Positions 47,795-58,297 of a stretch of 64,000 bases of DNA are shown here, piece after piece (position 1 is the stretch's first letter; every line of letters begins with the position of its first letter). The stretch comes from Halomonas sp. I5-271120 (GTDB lineage: Bacteria; Pseudomonadota; Gammaproteobacteria; Pseudomonadales; Halomonadaceae). Under the pieces are notes generated by a model. It saw only the letters and a program-made list of their open reading frames with translations, was not told the origin of the DNA and did no database searches. A program made the translations under genes and the position numbers. Location: NCBI RefSeq assembly GCF_030553075.1, contig NZ_CP130701.1, positions 806,001 through 870,000 on the forward strand, written 5' to 3'.

Positions 47795-49564
47795 CTAGAA
47801 GGACCAGATCTGAGGGATCAGCCCCAGCGCCACCGCCGCGGTGATCAGGTTGAGCGGCCCGCCGACCCGCAGATAGTCGCGGAAGCGATAACCGCCGGGC
47901 CCATAGACCATCAGGTTGGTCTGATAGCCGATCGGGGTGATGAAACTCGCCGAGGCGGCGAACATCACCGCGATCACATAGGGCATGGGGCTCACGCCCA
48001 GGTTCTCGGCGGCCGCAGTGACGATAGGGAAGGTAATCACCGCCGCCGCATTGTTGGTGACCAGCGCGGTAAGCAAGGCCACCAGCACGTAGACGCCAAC
48101 CAGCAGCAGCCAAGGACTGGCATCCACCACCCCCAGCGCGGAACTGGCCAGCGCCGTCGCAGCGCCGGAGCTCTCAAGAGCCGCGCCGAGGCCAAAGGAG
48201 GCCGCGATGGTCAGCAGCACCTGGGTGTCCATGCCACGCTTGGCGGCACCCACCGAGCAGCAGCCGGTGATCACGGCCAGCGCGGCACCCAGCATCGCCG
48301 CGTTGAGCATGCTCATCACGCCGAAGGTCGCCAACACCACCACGCCTCCCAAGATGCTCCAGGCGAGCCAGGCCTTCTCGTGCACCGGCCGCGCTTGGCC
48401 GTTGACCTGGCTGATCAGCAGGAAATCGCGAGACTGGCGGTGACGCTCGATGAACGGCGGGCGTGCCTCGAGCAGCAGCACGTCGGCGGGTTGCAGGCGA
48501 ATCTGGCCCAGGTTGCCGGCGACTCGCTCGCCACCGCGACAAACCGCCAAGACGGCCGCGCCATAGAGGGTGCGAAAGTGACCCTCGCGGATGCGCTGAC
48601 CAACGAACTGGCACTGATCGGAGACCACCACCTCGACCAGCCGGCGCTCCTTGTAATCCTTCTCGAGACTCAGCTCACCCTGCCGCGATGGCATCAGCCC
48701 CCGGATCTGCTGCAGCTCCACCGCGCCTGCCGAGGTGCCGGCAAACACCAGCCGGTCGTTGCCCTTGAGCATCTCCCCCGGGCCCACCACGCTGACCACG
48801 TTGCCGCCGCGCTCGATCTCGACCAGGAACAGGTCTTCCAGGTGACGCAGCCCCGCCTGCTCGACGCTCTTGTCGACCAGCGGCCCTTCGGGGTCGACCT
48901 CCATCTCGATGGTGAACTCTCGCGGATTCTCGAAGGCCTGAGCGGTACCACCGCCCCGCGGCAGCAGGTGCCGCCCCACCAGTGCCAGGTAGAGCACGCC
49001 GGTCATCGCCATGGGCACCCCCACCCAGGCGATGTCGAAGAGCCCCAGGCTCAGCTGTGGATAGCGTTCGCCGAGCAAGCCGTTGACCACCAGGTTCGTG
49101 CTGGTGCCGAGCAGCGATACGGTACCGCCAAGAATGGAGGCAAAACTCAGCGGCATCAGGAAGCGCGAGGCCGGCTGGCGGATGCGTCGACTCCAGCCCA
49201 GCACCGCCGGAATATAGGTCGCGACCACCGGCGTATTGTTGAGAAAGCCGCTCATGGTGGCCACCGGCACCAGCAGCCGCCACTGGGCCGCAGCTTCACT
49301 GCGAGGCCGGCCCAGGCCATGGCGGATGATCAGATCAATGCCGCCGGTCTCGCGGATGCTGGCCACCAGCACATACATGAAGGCCACCGTGAACAGGCCA
49401 CTGCTTGAGAACCCCGCCAGCGCCTGATCGGGGCCGATCACACCGAAGGTCATCAGCACCACGACCGCACCCAAAAGAATCATGTCGGTGCCGATCCGGG
49501 TCAGCGCCATCATCGGAAAGACGGCAACCACCACGGCAACGGCAAGCCAGGCATCCAAAGACAT
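47795..49564 (-). CDS. SLC13-family permease with two RCK_C domains
   Basis: A 589-residue membrane protein. The two halves of the ion-transporter fold (helices in residues 1-185 and 390-589) flank a soluble middle with two TrkA-C/RCK_C modules: REFTIEMEVDPEGPLVDKSVEQAGL and RRLVEVVVSDQCQFVGQRIREG (given by their ends). FLNNTPVVATYIP and LLGTSTNLVVNGLL in the first half are the conserved substrate/Na+ hairpins. Such proteins carry sulfate or dicarboxylates. The substrate here is unknown. No other gene is in its unit. Confidence 0.9.
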   Translation of the reverse strand: MSLDAWLAVAVVVAVFPMMALTRIGTDMILLGAVVVLMTFGVIGPDQALAGFSSSGLFTVAFMYVLVASIRETGGIDLIIRHGLGRPRSEAAAQWRLLVPVATMSGFLNNTPVVATYIPAVLGWSRRIRQPASRFLMPLSFASILGGTVSLLGTSTNLVVNGLLGERYPQLSLGLFDIAWVGVPMAMTGVLYLALVGRHLLPRGGGTAQAFENPREFTIEMEVDPEGPLVDKSVEQAGLRHLEDLFLVEIERGGNVVSVVGPGEMLKGNDRLVFAGTSAGAVELQQIRGLMPSRQGELSLEKDYKERRLVEVVVSDQCQFVGQRIREGHFRTLYGAAVLAVCRGGERVAGNLGQIRLQPADVLLLEARPPFIERHRQSRDFLLISQVNGQARPVHEKAWLAWSILGGVVVLATFGVMSMLNAAMLGAALAVITGCCSVGAAKRGMDTQVLLTIAASFGLGAALESSGAATALASSALGVVDASPWLLLVGVYVLVALLTALVTNNAAAVITFPIVTAAAENLGVSPMPYVIAVMFAASASFITPIGYQTNLMVYGPGGYRFRDYLRVGGPLNLITAAVALGLIPQIWSF

Positions 49565-49770
49565 CGACCACCCACCAGAAAAACCGAAAGTGGCCTATTG
49601 TGACCTGTCGCGAATATAGCGAAAAGTTATTTGTAGAAATTTCGTTATTCCAAAATCCCAGATTGAGAGAGGGACGCGGCAATGCAGAAATGAACGCAAA
49701 AAAGTAGGAAAGCGGCGAGGACAGGAGGTAGGAGAGAAGCCGGCGAGGGGTTGCCGGGCGCTGAAACGCA

Positions 49771-49795
49771 CAAGGCCCGCCGGAGGCGGGCCTTG
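49771..49795 (-). terminator. Hairpin after the cold-shock gene
   Basis: CAAGGCCCGCC and GGCGGGCCTTG form an 11-bp stem with a three-base loop, about 50 bases beyond the csp stop on the minus strand. A short T-rich stretch (TGCGTTTC) follows. Confidence 0.7.
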
Positions 49796-49844
49796 TGGAG
49801 GCTACAGGCTAGCGAACCAGCTGTAGCGCATCAGGGTCGACGAT

Positions 49845-50051
49845 TCAGTCGATGACCTTGATGTTGGAAGCCTGGAGGCCTTTCTTGCCCTGAGTGACGT
49901 CGAAGGAAACCTTCTGGCCGTCTTGCAGGGTCTTGAAGCCGTCAGCCTGAATCTCGGAGAAGTGCGCGAACAGGTCGTCGCCGTTATCTTCCGGAGAAAT
50001 GAAGCCGTAGCCCTTGGTGTCGTTGAACCACTTAACTGTGCCAGTTGCCAT
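49845..50051 (-). CDS. Cold-shock protein, CspA family
   Basis: A 68-residue single-strand nucleic acid-binding protein. [15 protein letters not shown] contains RNP1 and [14 protein letters not shown]2, with the aromatic residues in place. It acts as an RNA chaperone. ATG 50051 matches the family N-terminus MATGTVKWF, with GAGG upstream. A leader of up to 160 bases separates it from the upstream L,D-transpeptidase gene. Confidence 0.95.
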   Translation of the reverse strand: MATGTVKWFNDTKGYGFISPEDNGDDLFAHFSEIQADGFKTLQDGQKVSFDVTQGKKGLQASNIKVID

Positions 50052-50213
50052 TGTCGAAGTCCTCGAATAGCTGATAGTGAACCGGGAATTACCCGAAGTG
50101 AGTGGGCAAAACAAGTACGATATTCACCAGACTACCGAAGCGCTTACAACGAATTCGGGTGCTACTGACGAAATGCATCTTGCCAACCAACTGATCGAAC
50201 TATGCATGCGCGG

Positions 50214-52184
50214 TCAGGGCGCGTCAAACAAATTTTCACCCCCTTTTTCAACCAGTGCAGCGAGCACTGTAGCGTCCCGTTCATAGACATCTGGGCGGAA
50301 GATCAAACGCCCATCAGCAGCGGGCTGAACGGTCGAATAAAACAGGAACACAGGCACCGGCACGCGCAGCCTAACGTTGTGGGTGTCCGTCCTCTGGAGC
50401 GCACGGCTGAGCCTGGCGGCACCGTCAGGTTCATCCGGTGAGGCGCGATCATCTTCGAACAATAGCTGCACCAGCTCCAGCACGCCCTCGACGCGAATGC
50501 AGCCCGAACTGAAGGAGCGCTGGGCACGATCGAAAAGCGAACGCGACGGGGTGTCGTGCAGGTACACCAGATGGCGGTTGGGAAAACGGATCACCACATC
50601 GCCAAGGGGATTCGACGGCCCGGCCCGCTGCTGAATCTTGATGGGCCCCGGCCGCCACCAGTCGACCTGCCAGGGGTCGAGTGGCCAGCCTTGGCGATCC
50701 AGCACGCGCATGTCATGGCGCACCAGATAAAAGGGGTCGCGCCGAACGGCAGGCAGTACGTCCTCACGCAGGATGGTTGGCGGCACGGTCCAGGTGGGAT
50801 GGAAGGTCATGTGGGTAATCGCCGAGCGCAGAGTCGGCGTGCGCCGATAAGGCCGCCCGACCACCACTCGGGACTGCCAGGTCGGCTGGCCCGGCCGCAC
50901 GTAGCTCACCTCATAACCCGCGATATCGACCAGCACATAGCGCTCGGGCAAGGCATGGGAAAGCCAGCGCAGTCGCTCGAGATTGAGACGAATCTGATCG
51001 ACGCGCTCGGCCACGCTGACGCTCAGCGCCGTCCAGGTCCGCGGGCCGACCACCCCATCCACCTCCAGTAGGTGCTCATGCTGGAAACGCTCCACGGCAG
51101 CCACCAGCCGCGCATCATAGATCTGGTCAGCGCTAGAGCCCGATGCGAGGCCAGGCTCGGGAACAGCGTCCTGGGTGGCCCCCAAACCCGACGCCGATGC
51201 CGTGGGCGTGAGATCCGGCATCAGCAGCTCAAGATCCCCCAGCGCCGCCAGCCGGCGCCGCAGGGCAATCACCTCCAGCGCACGATCGCCGGGGCGCAGC
51301 ACGCCTGTGAGCGACGCCAGCGGTATCCAGCCCCCCGCGGCCTGCAACGTGCGATAGCGAGCCAGCCCCTGGCGCAACTGCCGGTAGGCCGTCTGATGCG
51401 GGCGTACCTGCTCAAGCGCTGCGGCGGGATCGCCATTCGCCACCGCGCTGGCGATCGCCGCCCAGTCCGGCGCGAAGTCCGGCAGCGGAATTTCCCACTC
51501 CGCATCGGTGCGCACAGGATCGACTTTACCCAGATACAGGTGCCTGAGCGCCAGCACCAGCCGCTGAGTGGCGGCGAGCTCGAATCGCCAGCGGGCAACC
51601 TCGCTGGTGCTCTCCCCAAGAGATGTCACATCAATGGGGTCACGGTAAGCGGCCAGCAGCGCCGCCGTCGAATAATCCGCGACGACCAGGCCATCGGCGT
51701 CGAGTCCTTCAAGCGCCGATGTCAGCGCCTCGACCCGCGCCTGGTCTGCCCAGGCCTGTCGAAAGCCGAAGACCTCGTAGAAGCTCAGCAGATCACTGCC
51801 GTGGGTAAGGGGCTGGCTGGCGGCACGCACGTAAGCCTCGAAAGGCGTCGCAAGTGCAGTGGGCGCCGATGAAGAACCGGGCGCCGCTTCTGGAGCGGGC
51901 GGTTCCTCCACCTCGACACCCACCTCGGCAGGCGATTCACTGCCTGTCCCCTCGACGGTTGCGGCCTGGCCAGTTCGGGCCTCAGAGGGAACCGTTTCAG
52001 AGGGCAAGGTCTCTGAAACCCTGGTGTGTAACAATACGGTCTCGGCGGAAATGGTCTCGGCGGAAACAGCCTCGACCTGAGCCCAGGCGCCAGAAGCGGC
52101 GCAGGTCAGCCCCAGTACCAGCAGGCACGGCCCCAGCACCCGCCGAGGAAGCCGGTGGCCGGGCCTGTCGATGACGTTTCCCAT
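50214..52184 (-). CDS. L,D-transpeptidase, YcbB/LdtD-like
   Basis: Periplasmic cross-linking enzyme of 656 residues. A signal peptide (VLGPCLLVLGLTCAASGAWA) starts the protein, then a Glu/Thr/Ser-rich linker of about 80 residues. A scaffold domain and a peptidoglycan-binding module (LVAAVERFQHEHLLEVDGVVGPRTW) precede the YkuD catalytic domain. The catalytic cysteine is Cys562 in FSSGCIRVEG, with the histidine in YLHDTPSR. It would form 3-3 cross-links. ATG 52184 has GGGAG upstream; the frame back to 52229 lacks a signal peptide start. Confidence 0.9.
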   Translation of the reverse strand: MGNVIDRPGHRLPRRVLGPCLLVLGLTCAASGAWAQVEAVSAETISAETVLLHTRVSETLPSETVPSEARTGQAATVEGTGSESPAEVGVEVEEPPAPEAAPGSSSAPTALATPFEAYVRAASQPLTHGSDLLSFYEVFGFRQAWADQARVEALTSALEGLDADGLVVADYSTAALLAAYRDPIDVTSLGESTSEVARWRFELAATQRLVLALRHLYLGKVDPVRTDAEWEIPLPDFAPDWAAIASAVANGDPAAALEQVRPHQTAYRQLRQGLARYRTLQAAGGWIPLASLTGVLRPGDRALEVIALRRRLAALGDLELLMPDLTPTASASGLGATQDAVPEPGLASGSSADQIYDARLVAAVERFQHEHLLEVDGVVGPRTWTALSVSVAERVDQIRLNLERLRWLSHALPERYVLVDIAGYEVSYVRPGQPTWQSRVVVGRPYRRTPTLRSAITHMTFHPTWTVPPTILREDVLPAVRRDPFYLVRHDMRVLDRQGWPLDPWQVDWWRPGPIKIQQRAGPSNPLGDVVIRFPNRHLVYLHDTPSRSLFDRAQRSFSSGCIRVEGVLELVQLLFEDDRASPDEPDGAARLSRALQRTDTHNVRLRVPVPVFLFYSTVQPAADGRLIFRPDVYERDATVLAALVEKGGENLFDAP

Positions 52185-52447
52185 GGATCGCTCTCCCACC
52201 TTATTGCTGTCTTTGTTGCATGACGACATTCACCGCTTGTCGTCGCTGATATGACGACGGTGGCCATGAGCGCAGCGATCACCCTGGCAGGGCCTTGACC
52301 CGCCGACGCTTGTTCAGCGTTTGGCGATGACCTTCCCTGTTGTCATAATAGCCGCTGTCTACGTGGAGGCCCCATTACAGGGCCTTTTTCCTAATGTAAG
52401 GATTCATCACCCACCGGCTATGCCGCCTGTGGAAGGAGCCTTTTTCC

Positions 52448-53425
52448 ATGCCGACGAGCCCGCCTCGCCAGCTCCATGGACGTCACCCGTTGTTTCCCTC
52501 CACCCTGCGCTTCCCTCTTAGCTCCCCTCTGTGCCCTGCTCTGAGCCTTTTCAGAAAGGGGCTCTCCGAACCGCTTCTTGCCGAACAGAGTGTGGCCAAA
52601 CGGGGCCTTGCTAAGTTGAGTCTTGCGAAACGAAGTCTGGCCAAGCTAGGCATTGCCACGCTGAGTCTTGCCACGCTGGGGCCGGCGGCGCCCGCCCTGG
52701 CCCAGCCATTCTCTCAGCAGCCCTCTCAGCCAGTCTCTCAACCACAGTCTCAGCCGCTTCCCCAGACGCTCGAACAGTTGGCTCCCGAGGCCTCGCCCAG
52801 GGTGCTGGAGCTTGCGGCTCAGGCGCTCAATTGCGCCGACCCCGACGCCAAGCGGCTGGCGGTCATCGACTTCTCGCGTTCGGCCAACAAAAAGCGCCTG
52901 TGGGTCTTCGATCTCCAGCAGCAACGGCTGCTGTTCAAGGAACTGGTGTCCCATGGCCAGGGTACTGGCCAGGAATTTGCCCGGGCCTTTTCCAATACGC
53001 CGGACAGCCATCAGTCGAGCCTGGGGCTCTTCCGCACCAAGCAGAGCTATACCGGCAGCAACGGCTACTCCCTGCGCTTGGAAGGCTTGGAACCCGGCAT
53101 CAACGACCGGGCCTATGAACGGGCGATCGTCATGCACGGCGCCGATTACGTGAGCGAGGACTTCATCGAGGCCAATGGCCGCCTGGGTCGCAGCTGGGGC
53201 TGCCCAGCAGTGCCGAGCGACGTGGCCAAGCCGCTGATCGACAGCCTCGAGGACAACCAGTATCTGTTCGCCTACTATCCGGACCAGCAGTGGCTTGAAA
53301 ACTCCGAGTTCCTGGCCTGCCAGTCCAGAAAGGGACAGAGAAACGTGGTGCTCAGCAAGGCCGTGGATACCGGCGAGCGGACAGTGGTCATGCAGCACGA
53401 TGGCGGCCAGGGGGGCGACAGCTGA
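52448..53425 (+). CDS. Murein L,D-transpeptidase catalytic-domain family protein (YkuD_2 type)
   Basis: A 325-residue exported protein. The N-terminus is odd: about 35 residues form imperfect five-residue repeats of the type SLAKR/GLAKL before a signal-peptide-like end PAAPALAQ. A Gln/Ser/Pro linker follows. The catalytic domain has FKELVSHGQGTG, IVMHGADYVSEDFI and GRSWGCPAV with Cys252, as in the YkuD_2 family. AAGGAG lies nine bases before ATG 52448. Its stop overlaps the next start (TGATG). It is divergent from the YcbB-like gene. Confidence 0.87.
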   Translation: MPTSPPRQLHGRHPLFPSTLRFPLSSPLCPALSLFRKGLSEPLLAEQSVAKRGLAKLSLAKRSLAKLGIATLSLATLGPAAPALAQPFSQQPSQPVSQPQSQPLPQTLEQLAPEASPRVLELAAQALNCADPDAKRLAVIDFSRSANKKRLWVFDLQQQRLLFKELVSHGQGTGQEFARAFSNTPDSHQSSLGLFRTKQSYTGSNGYSLRLEGLEPGINDRAYERAIVMHGADYVSEDFIEANGRLGRSWGCPAVPSDVAKPLIDSLEDNQYLFAYYPDQQWLENSEFLACQSRKGQRNVVLSKAVDTGERTVVMQHDGGQGGDS

Positions 53426-53787
53426 TGGCCGCCCTACTCTTCCACCTGCGAGACGTGCCTGAAGAAGAGGCCCAAGAGGTGCGTGAGCTGCTCGCCGAGC
53501 ATGATCTCGAGTTCTACGAGACCGAAGCGGGCCGCTGGAAGCTCTCCGTACCGGCCCTGTGGCTGATCGATGAATCGCGCCTCGAAGAGGCCCGCAGCCT
53601 GGTCGACGCCTACCAGCAGTCCCTCTATGAGCGGGTGCACCGGGAGTACGCCGAGGCTCACGAGCGGGGCGAGACGCCTGGGGTGTGGGACAGGGTGCGC
53701 CAGCACCCCGCGGCCGTGCTGGTCACCCTGATCGCGCTGGGCCTGCTGCTGGGCCTCAGCCTGCTGCCGTTTTTTCTGACGTTCTAG
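53425..53787 (+). CDS. DUF6164-type small membrane protein
   Basis: A 120-residue protein with a soluble N-terminal part (LLFHLRDVPEEEAQEVRELL, YETEAGRWKLSVPALWL) and one C-terminal membrane helix (VLVTLIALGLLLGLSLLPFF). It matches a family of proteins of unknown function known in gammaproteobacteria. The ATG overlaps the stop of the L,D-transpeptidase-like gene, suggesting coupling and perhaps a cell-envelope role. Its 3' end overlaps the convergent GMC gene by 32 bases. Confidence 0.82.
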   Translation: MAALLFHLRDVPEEEAQEVRELLAEHDLEFYETEAGRWKLSVPALWLIDESRLEEARSLVDAYQQSLYERVHREYAEAHERGETPGVWDRVRQHPAAVLVTLIALGLLLGLSLLPFFLTF

Positions 53788-55480
53788 ACTCCAGCGCCGG
53801 GCGTGAGTGCTGCTCGGCGAGAATCCAACTGGCGGCCTTCTCGGCGATCATCAGGGTCGGCGAGTTGGTATTGCCGCTGGTGATGGTCGGCATCACGCTG
53901 GCGTCTACCACTCTGAGCCCTTTCACGCCCCGCACCCGTAGATGGGAGTCGACCACCGCCATCGGATCATCCGCCGCGCCCATGCGAGCGGTGCCGACCG
54001 GATGGAAGATGGTGGTGCCGATCTCGCCGGCGAGACGAGTCAGATCCTCATCGCTCTGGTACTCGGTGCCCGGCTTCACCTCCTGCGGGTGATACTTGGC
54101 GAAGGCCGGCTGGGCGGCGATCTCCCGCGTCACCCGCAGCGAGTCCGCCGCCACCTTGCGATCCTCCGGGGTGCTGAGATAGTTAGGCGCGATGGCCGGC
54201 GCCTCGCGCGCATCAGGGCTCTTGATGCGCACCGTGCCACGGCTGGTCGGATTCAGGTTGCAGACACTCGCCGTGATCGCCGGAAAATCATGCAGCGGCT
54301 GGCCGAAGGCCTCCAGGCTCAGTGGTTGGACGTGGTACTGGATGTTGGGGTGCGGCTGATCCTTCGAGCTGCGGGTAAAGGCACACAGCTGCGAAGGCGC
54401 CATGCTCATCGGCCCGGAGCGCTTTAGCAGGTACTCGAGACCGATACGGGCCTTGCCGAACAGCGAGTTGGCCATGGTGTTGAGCGTATTGGCCCCCTCC
54501 ACCCGATACACCGCACGAATCTGCAGATGATCCTGAAGGTTCTCGCCGACCCCGGGCAGGTCTTTCACCACCGGCACATCATGAGCCTCGAGCAGCGCTC
54601 GCGGGCCCACCCCCGATACCTGCAGCAGCTGAGGCGAGCCGATGGCGCCGGCCGATAGAATCACCTCGCGGCGAGCCGTCACCCTGAGCGTCTCGCCTCC
54701 GCGCAGTACCTCCACGCCCTGGCAGTGCGGTTTCTCTCGCCCCCTGGCCTCGCCGTCGGTCGCCTGGTCGAAGGTCAGGCGCATCACCTGAGTGTCATGC
54801 CACAGGGTGAAGTTATCGCGCTGGGTGCAGGTGGGGCGCAGGAAGGCCTTGGCGGCATTCCAGCGCCAACCCTTGCGCTGATTGACGTCGAAATAGTTGA
54901 CGCCCTCGTTGTCGCCGCGATTGAAGTCGCTGGTGGCGGGAATCCCCGCCTCTTGGGCGGCTTTGGCGAAATCGTCGAGCACCTGCCACTTGAGGCGCTG
55001 GCGTTCGACCCGCCACTCGCCGCCGTGGCCGTGGTAATGAGCGGCATCACCGTCAACGTCCGCCGACGCCTCATCCCGCCGATAGTTGTCCTCATGGCGC
55101 ATGAAGGCCGGCAGGCAGTTATCCCAGCGCCAGTCATCGTCGCCGGTGACCTCGGCCCAGTGGTCATAATCCCGGGCCTGGCCGCGCATGTAGAGCATGC
55201 CGTTGATGCTCGAGCAACCGCCCAGAGTCTTGCCCCGGGGGTAGAGCAGCTGGCGGCCATTCAGGCCCTCGGTCGGCTCGGTGCGAAAGCGCCAATCGGT
55301 GCGCGGATTGTCGATGCAGTACAGATAGCCGATGGGGATATGGATCCAGTGGTAATTATCCTTGCCCCCCGCCTCGATCAACAGCACCCGGTTACCCGAG
55401 TCGGCGCTCAGCCGGTTGGCGAGCAGACAGCCCGCCGTCCCGGCCCCAATGATGATGTAGTCGAACTCATGAGCTGACAT
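53756..55480 (-). CDS. GMC-family FAD alcohol dehydrogenase (DddA/HpdH-like)
   Basis: A 574-residue flavoprotein of the glucose-methanol-choline family. IIIGAGTAGCLLANRLS binds FAD (residues about 9-25), YPRGKTLGGCSSINGMLYMRG is the first GMC signature (quoted in part), and GAIGSPQLLQVSGVG the second. FHPVGTARMG holds the active-site histidine. It lies seven bases after mmsA. GMC enzymes paired with MmsA oxidise 3-hydroxypropionate to malonate semialdehyde in Halomonas and Pseudomonas; that role is inferred. A choline dehydrogenase is less likely, since the partner is not BetB. Confidence 0.9.
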   Translation of the reverse strand: MSAHEFDYIIIGAGTAGCLLANRLSADSGNRVLLIEAGGKDNYHWIHIPIGYLYCIDNPRTDWRFRTEPTEGLNGRQLLYPRGKTLGGCSSINGMLYMRGQARDYDHWAEVTGDDDWRWDNCLPAFMRHEDNYRRDEASADVDGDAAHYHGHGGEWRVERQRLKWQVLDDFAKAAQEAGIPATSDFNRGDNEGVNYFDVNQRKGWRWNAAKAFLRPTCTQRDNFTLWHDTQVMRLTFDQATDGEARGREKPHCQGVEVLRGGETLRVTARREVILSAGAIGSPQLLQVSGVGPRALLEAHDVPVVKDLPGVGENLQDHLQIRAVYRVEGANTLNTMANSLFGKARIGLEYLLKRSGPMSMAPSQLCAFTRSSKDQPHPNIQYHVQPLSLEAFGQPLHDFPAITASVCNLNPTSRGTVRIKSPDAREAPAIAPNYLSTPEDRKVAADSLRVTREIAAQPAFAKYHPQEVKPGTEYQSDEDLTRLAGEIGTTIFHPVGTARMGAADDPMAVVDSHLRVRGVKGLRVVDASVMPTITSGNTNSPTLMIAEKAASWILAEQHSRPALESRTSEKTAAG

Positions 55481-55487
55481 AGCGACC

Positions 55488-56999
<1,512 letters not shown>

Positions 57000-57113
57000 G
57001 TCGGCCTCTTGTTTTGTTGCACTGCAGTGTCCATATTGGCCGAGAAGTCCCGACCCAGAGCCTCAAACCTAGCGCACCGGAGCGGGGAATCAATTGAGAA
57101 AGGCAAAAGGGGG

Positions 57114-57132
57114 ATATAATATTTTCTTATAT
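57114..57132. promoter_or_regulatory. AT-rich inverted repeat between mmsA and LysR gene, candidate LysR box
   Basis: ATATAATATTTTCTTATAT has exact six-base arms around a seven-base spacer and fits the general LysR T-N11-A form. It lies about 115 bases before mmsA and 62 bases before the LysR gene, the usual place for such a box. Confidence 0.5.
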
Positions 57133-57193
57133 TCCTGGACCTACCCGATGAGGGGCTCAAGACCCAGGACTAAGGTCTAAGGAGAACGACCCG

Positions 57194-58099
57194 ATGCGCG
57201 ACATAAAGGCGCTGCGTGCCTTCGTGGCCGTGGCCCACCAGGGCAGCGTGTCACGGGCCGCCGAGGCGCTGCACCTCACCCAGCCGGCCGTCAGTCTCAA
57301 GATCAAACAGCTGCAGGAGGCGTTGGGGCTCAACCTCTTTCACCGCCAAGCCCAGGGCCTGGCCCTCAGCGCCGATGGCCATGCTCTGCTGCCGGCCGCC
57401 GAGGCCGCACTGGCGTCACTTCAGGCCTTCGACCTCAGCGCCCAATCGATGCATGACACCCTGCGCGGGCGTCTGCGCATCGGCACCATCGTCGACCCGG
57501 AGTTCATTCGTCTGGGCGCCTTGATGCATCAGTTGATGCAGCGTGCCCCGCAGGTGGATACCGAACTGCATCACGGCATGAGCGGCAGCACTCTAGAGCG
57601 CCTGCTGCGCCGCGAGCTAGACGTCGGCTTCTTCCTCGGCCCACCCGGCCAGCCGCCACCGATTGAAGACGGCGCGCCGGCCGTTGAGCTTCTCGAGCTG
57701 ACCCACTTCGACTATCACGTCATCGCACCGGCCGGCTGGTCATCGCGACTAACCCGGACCGACTGGCCGAGCCTCGCCGCCCTGCCCTGGATCGTCACCC
57801 CCACGGCCTCGGCTCACCACCGGCTGCTGAGCGAACGGCTCGCACCGCTAGGGCTGACGCCACGGCGAGTCGCCCAGGTCGACCAGGAGGCCTGCATGCT
57901 CGACCTGGTGCGAGCTGGCGTCGGCCTGGCCCTGGCGCGGGACACCCTGGCCCTGCAGGAGCGCCAGGAACGCGGCCTGGTGATCGCCGATGGAGTTCGC
58001 CTGCCCTGTGCACTGAGCTTCGCCTGGCTCAAGGAGCGACGCGACGAGCCGGTCATCGCCGCCGTGCGCGACGCGCTGGTCGACATCTGGGCCCGCTAG
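57194..58099 (+). CDS. LysR-family regulator, divergent from mmsA-GMC operon
   Basis: A 301-residue LysR regulator. The helix-turn-helix lies in residues 3-60 (VAHQGSVSRAAEALHLTQPAVS), and the effector domain starts near residue 90 (LRGRLRIGTIVDPEF). GGAG precedes the ATG. In pseudomonads, LysR proteins next to mmsA and hpdH genes respond to 3-hydroxypropionate; by position this gene would do the same. The AT-rich palindrome in the shared promoter supports control of both directions. Confidence 0.9.
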   Translation: MRDIKALRAFVAVAHQGSVSRAAEALHLTQPAVSLKIKQLQEALGLNLFHRQAQGLALSADGHALLPAAEAALASLQAFDLSAQSMHDTLRGRLRIGTIVDPEFIRLGALMHQLMQRAPQVDTELHHGMSGSTLERLLRRELDVGFFLGPPGQPPPIEDGAPAVELLELTHFDYHVIAPAGWSSRLTRTDWPSLAALPWIVTPTASAHHRLLSERLAPLGLTPRRVAQVDQEACMLDLVRAGVGLALARDTLALQERQERGLVIADGVRLPCALSFAWLKERRDEPVIAAVRDALVDIWAR

Positions 58100-58297
58100 T
58101 CGGCCGCGGCATCGACGGCGCCGCCCTCGAGGGCCACAGCATTGACAGCGCCCAGGTCGCCGCGTGCAATACCTTGAGTTTTCTCCCGCCGAACGGCGCC
58201 CACTAACATAGCCCAACTACCATCTATCGCCCAACTACCATCGCTCACTAACATTGCCACGAACATCACCCACGCACACCGCCCAGGAGCTCATCGC

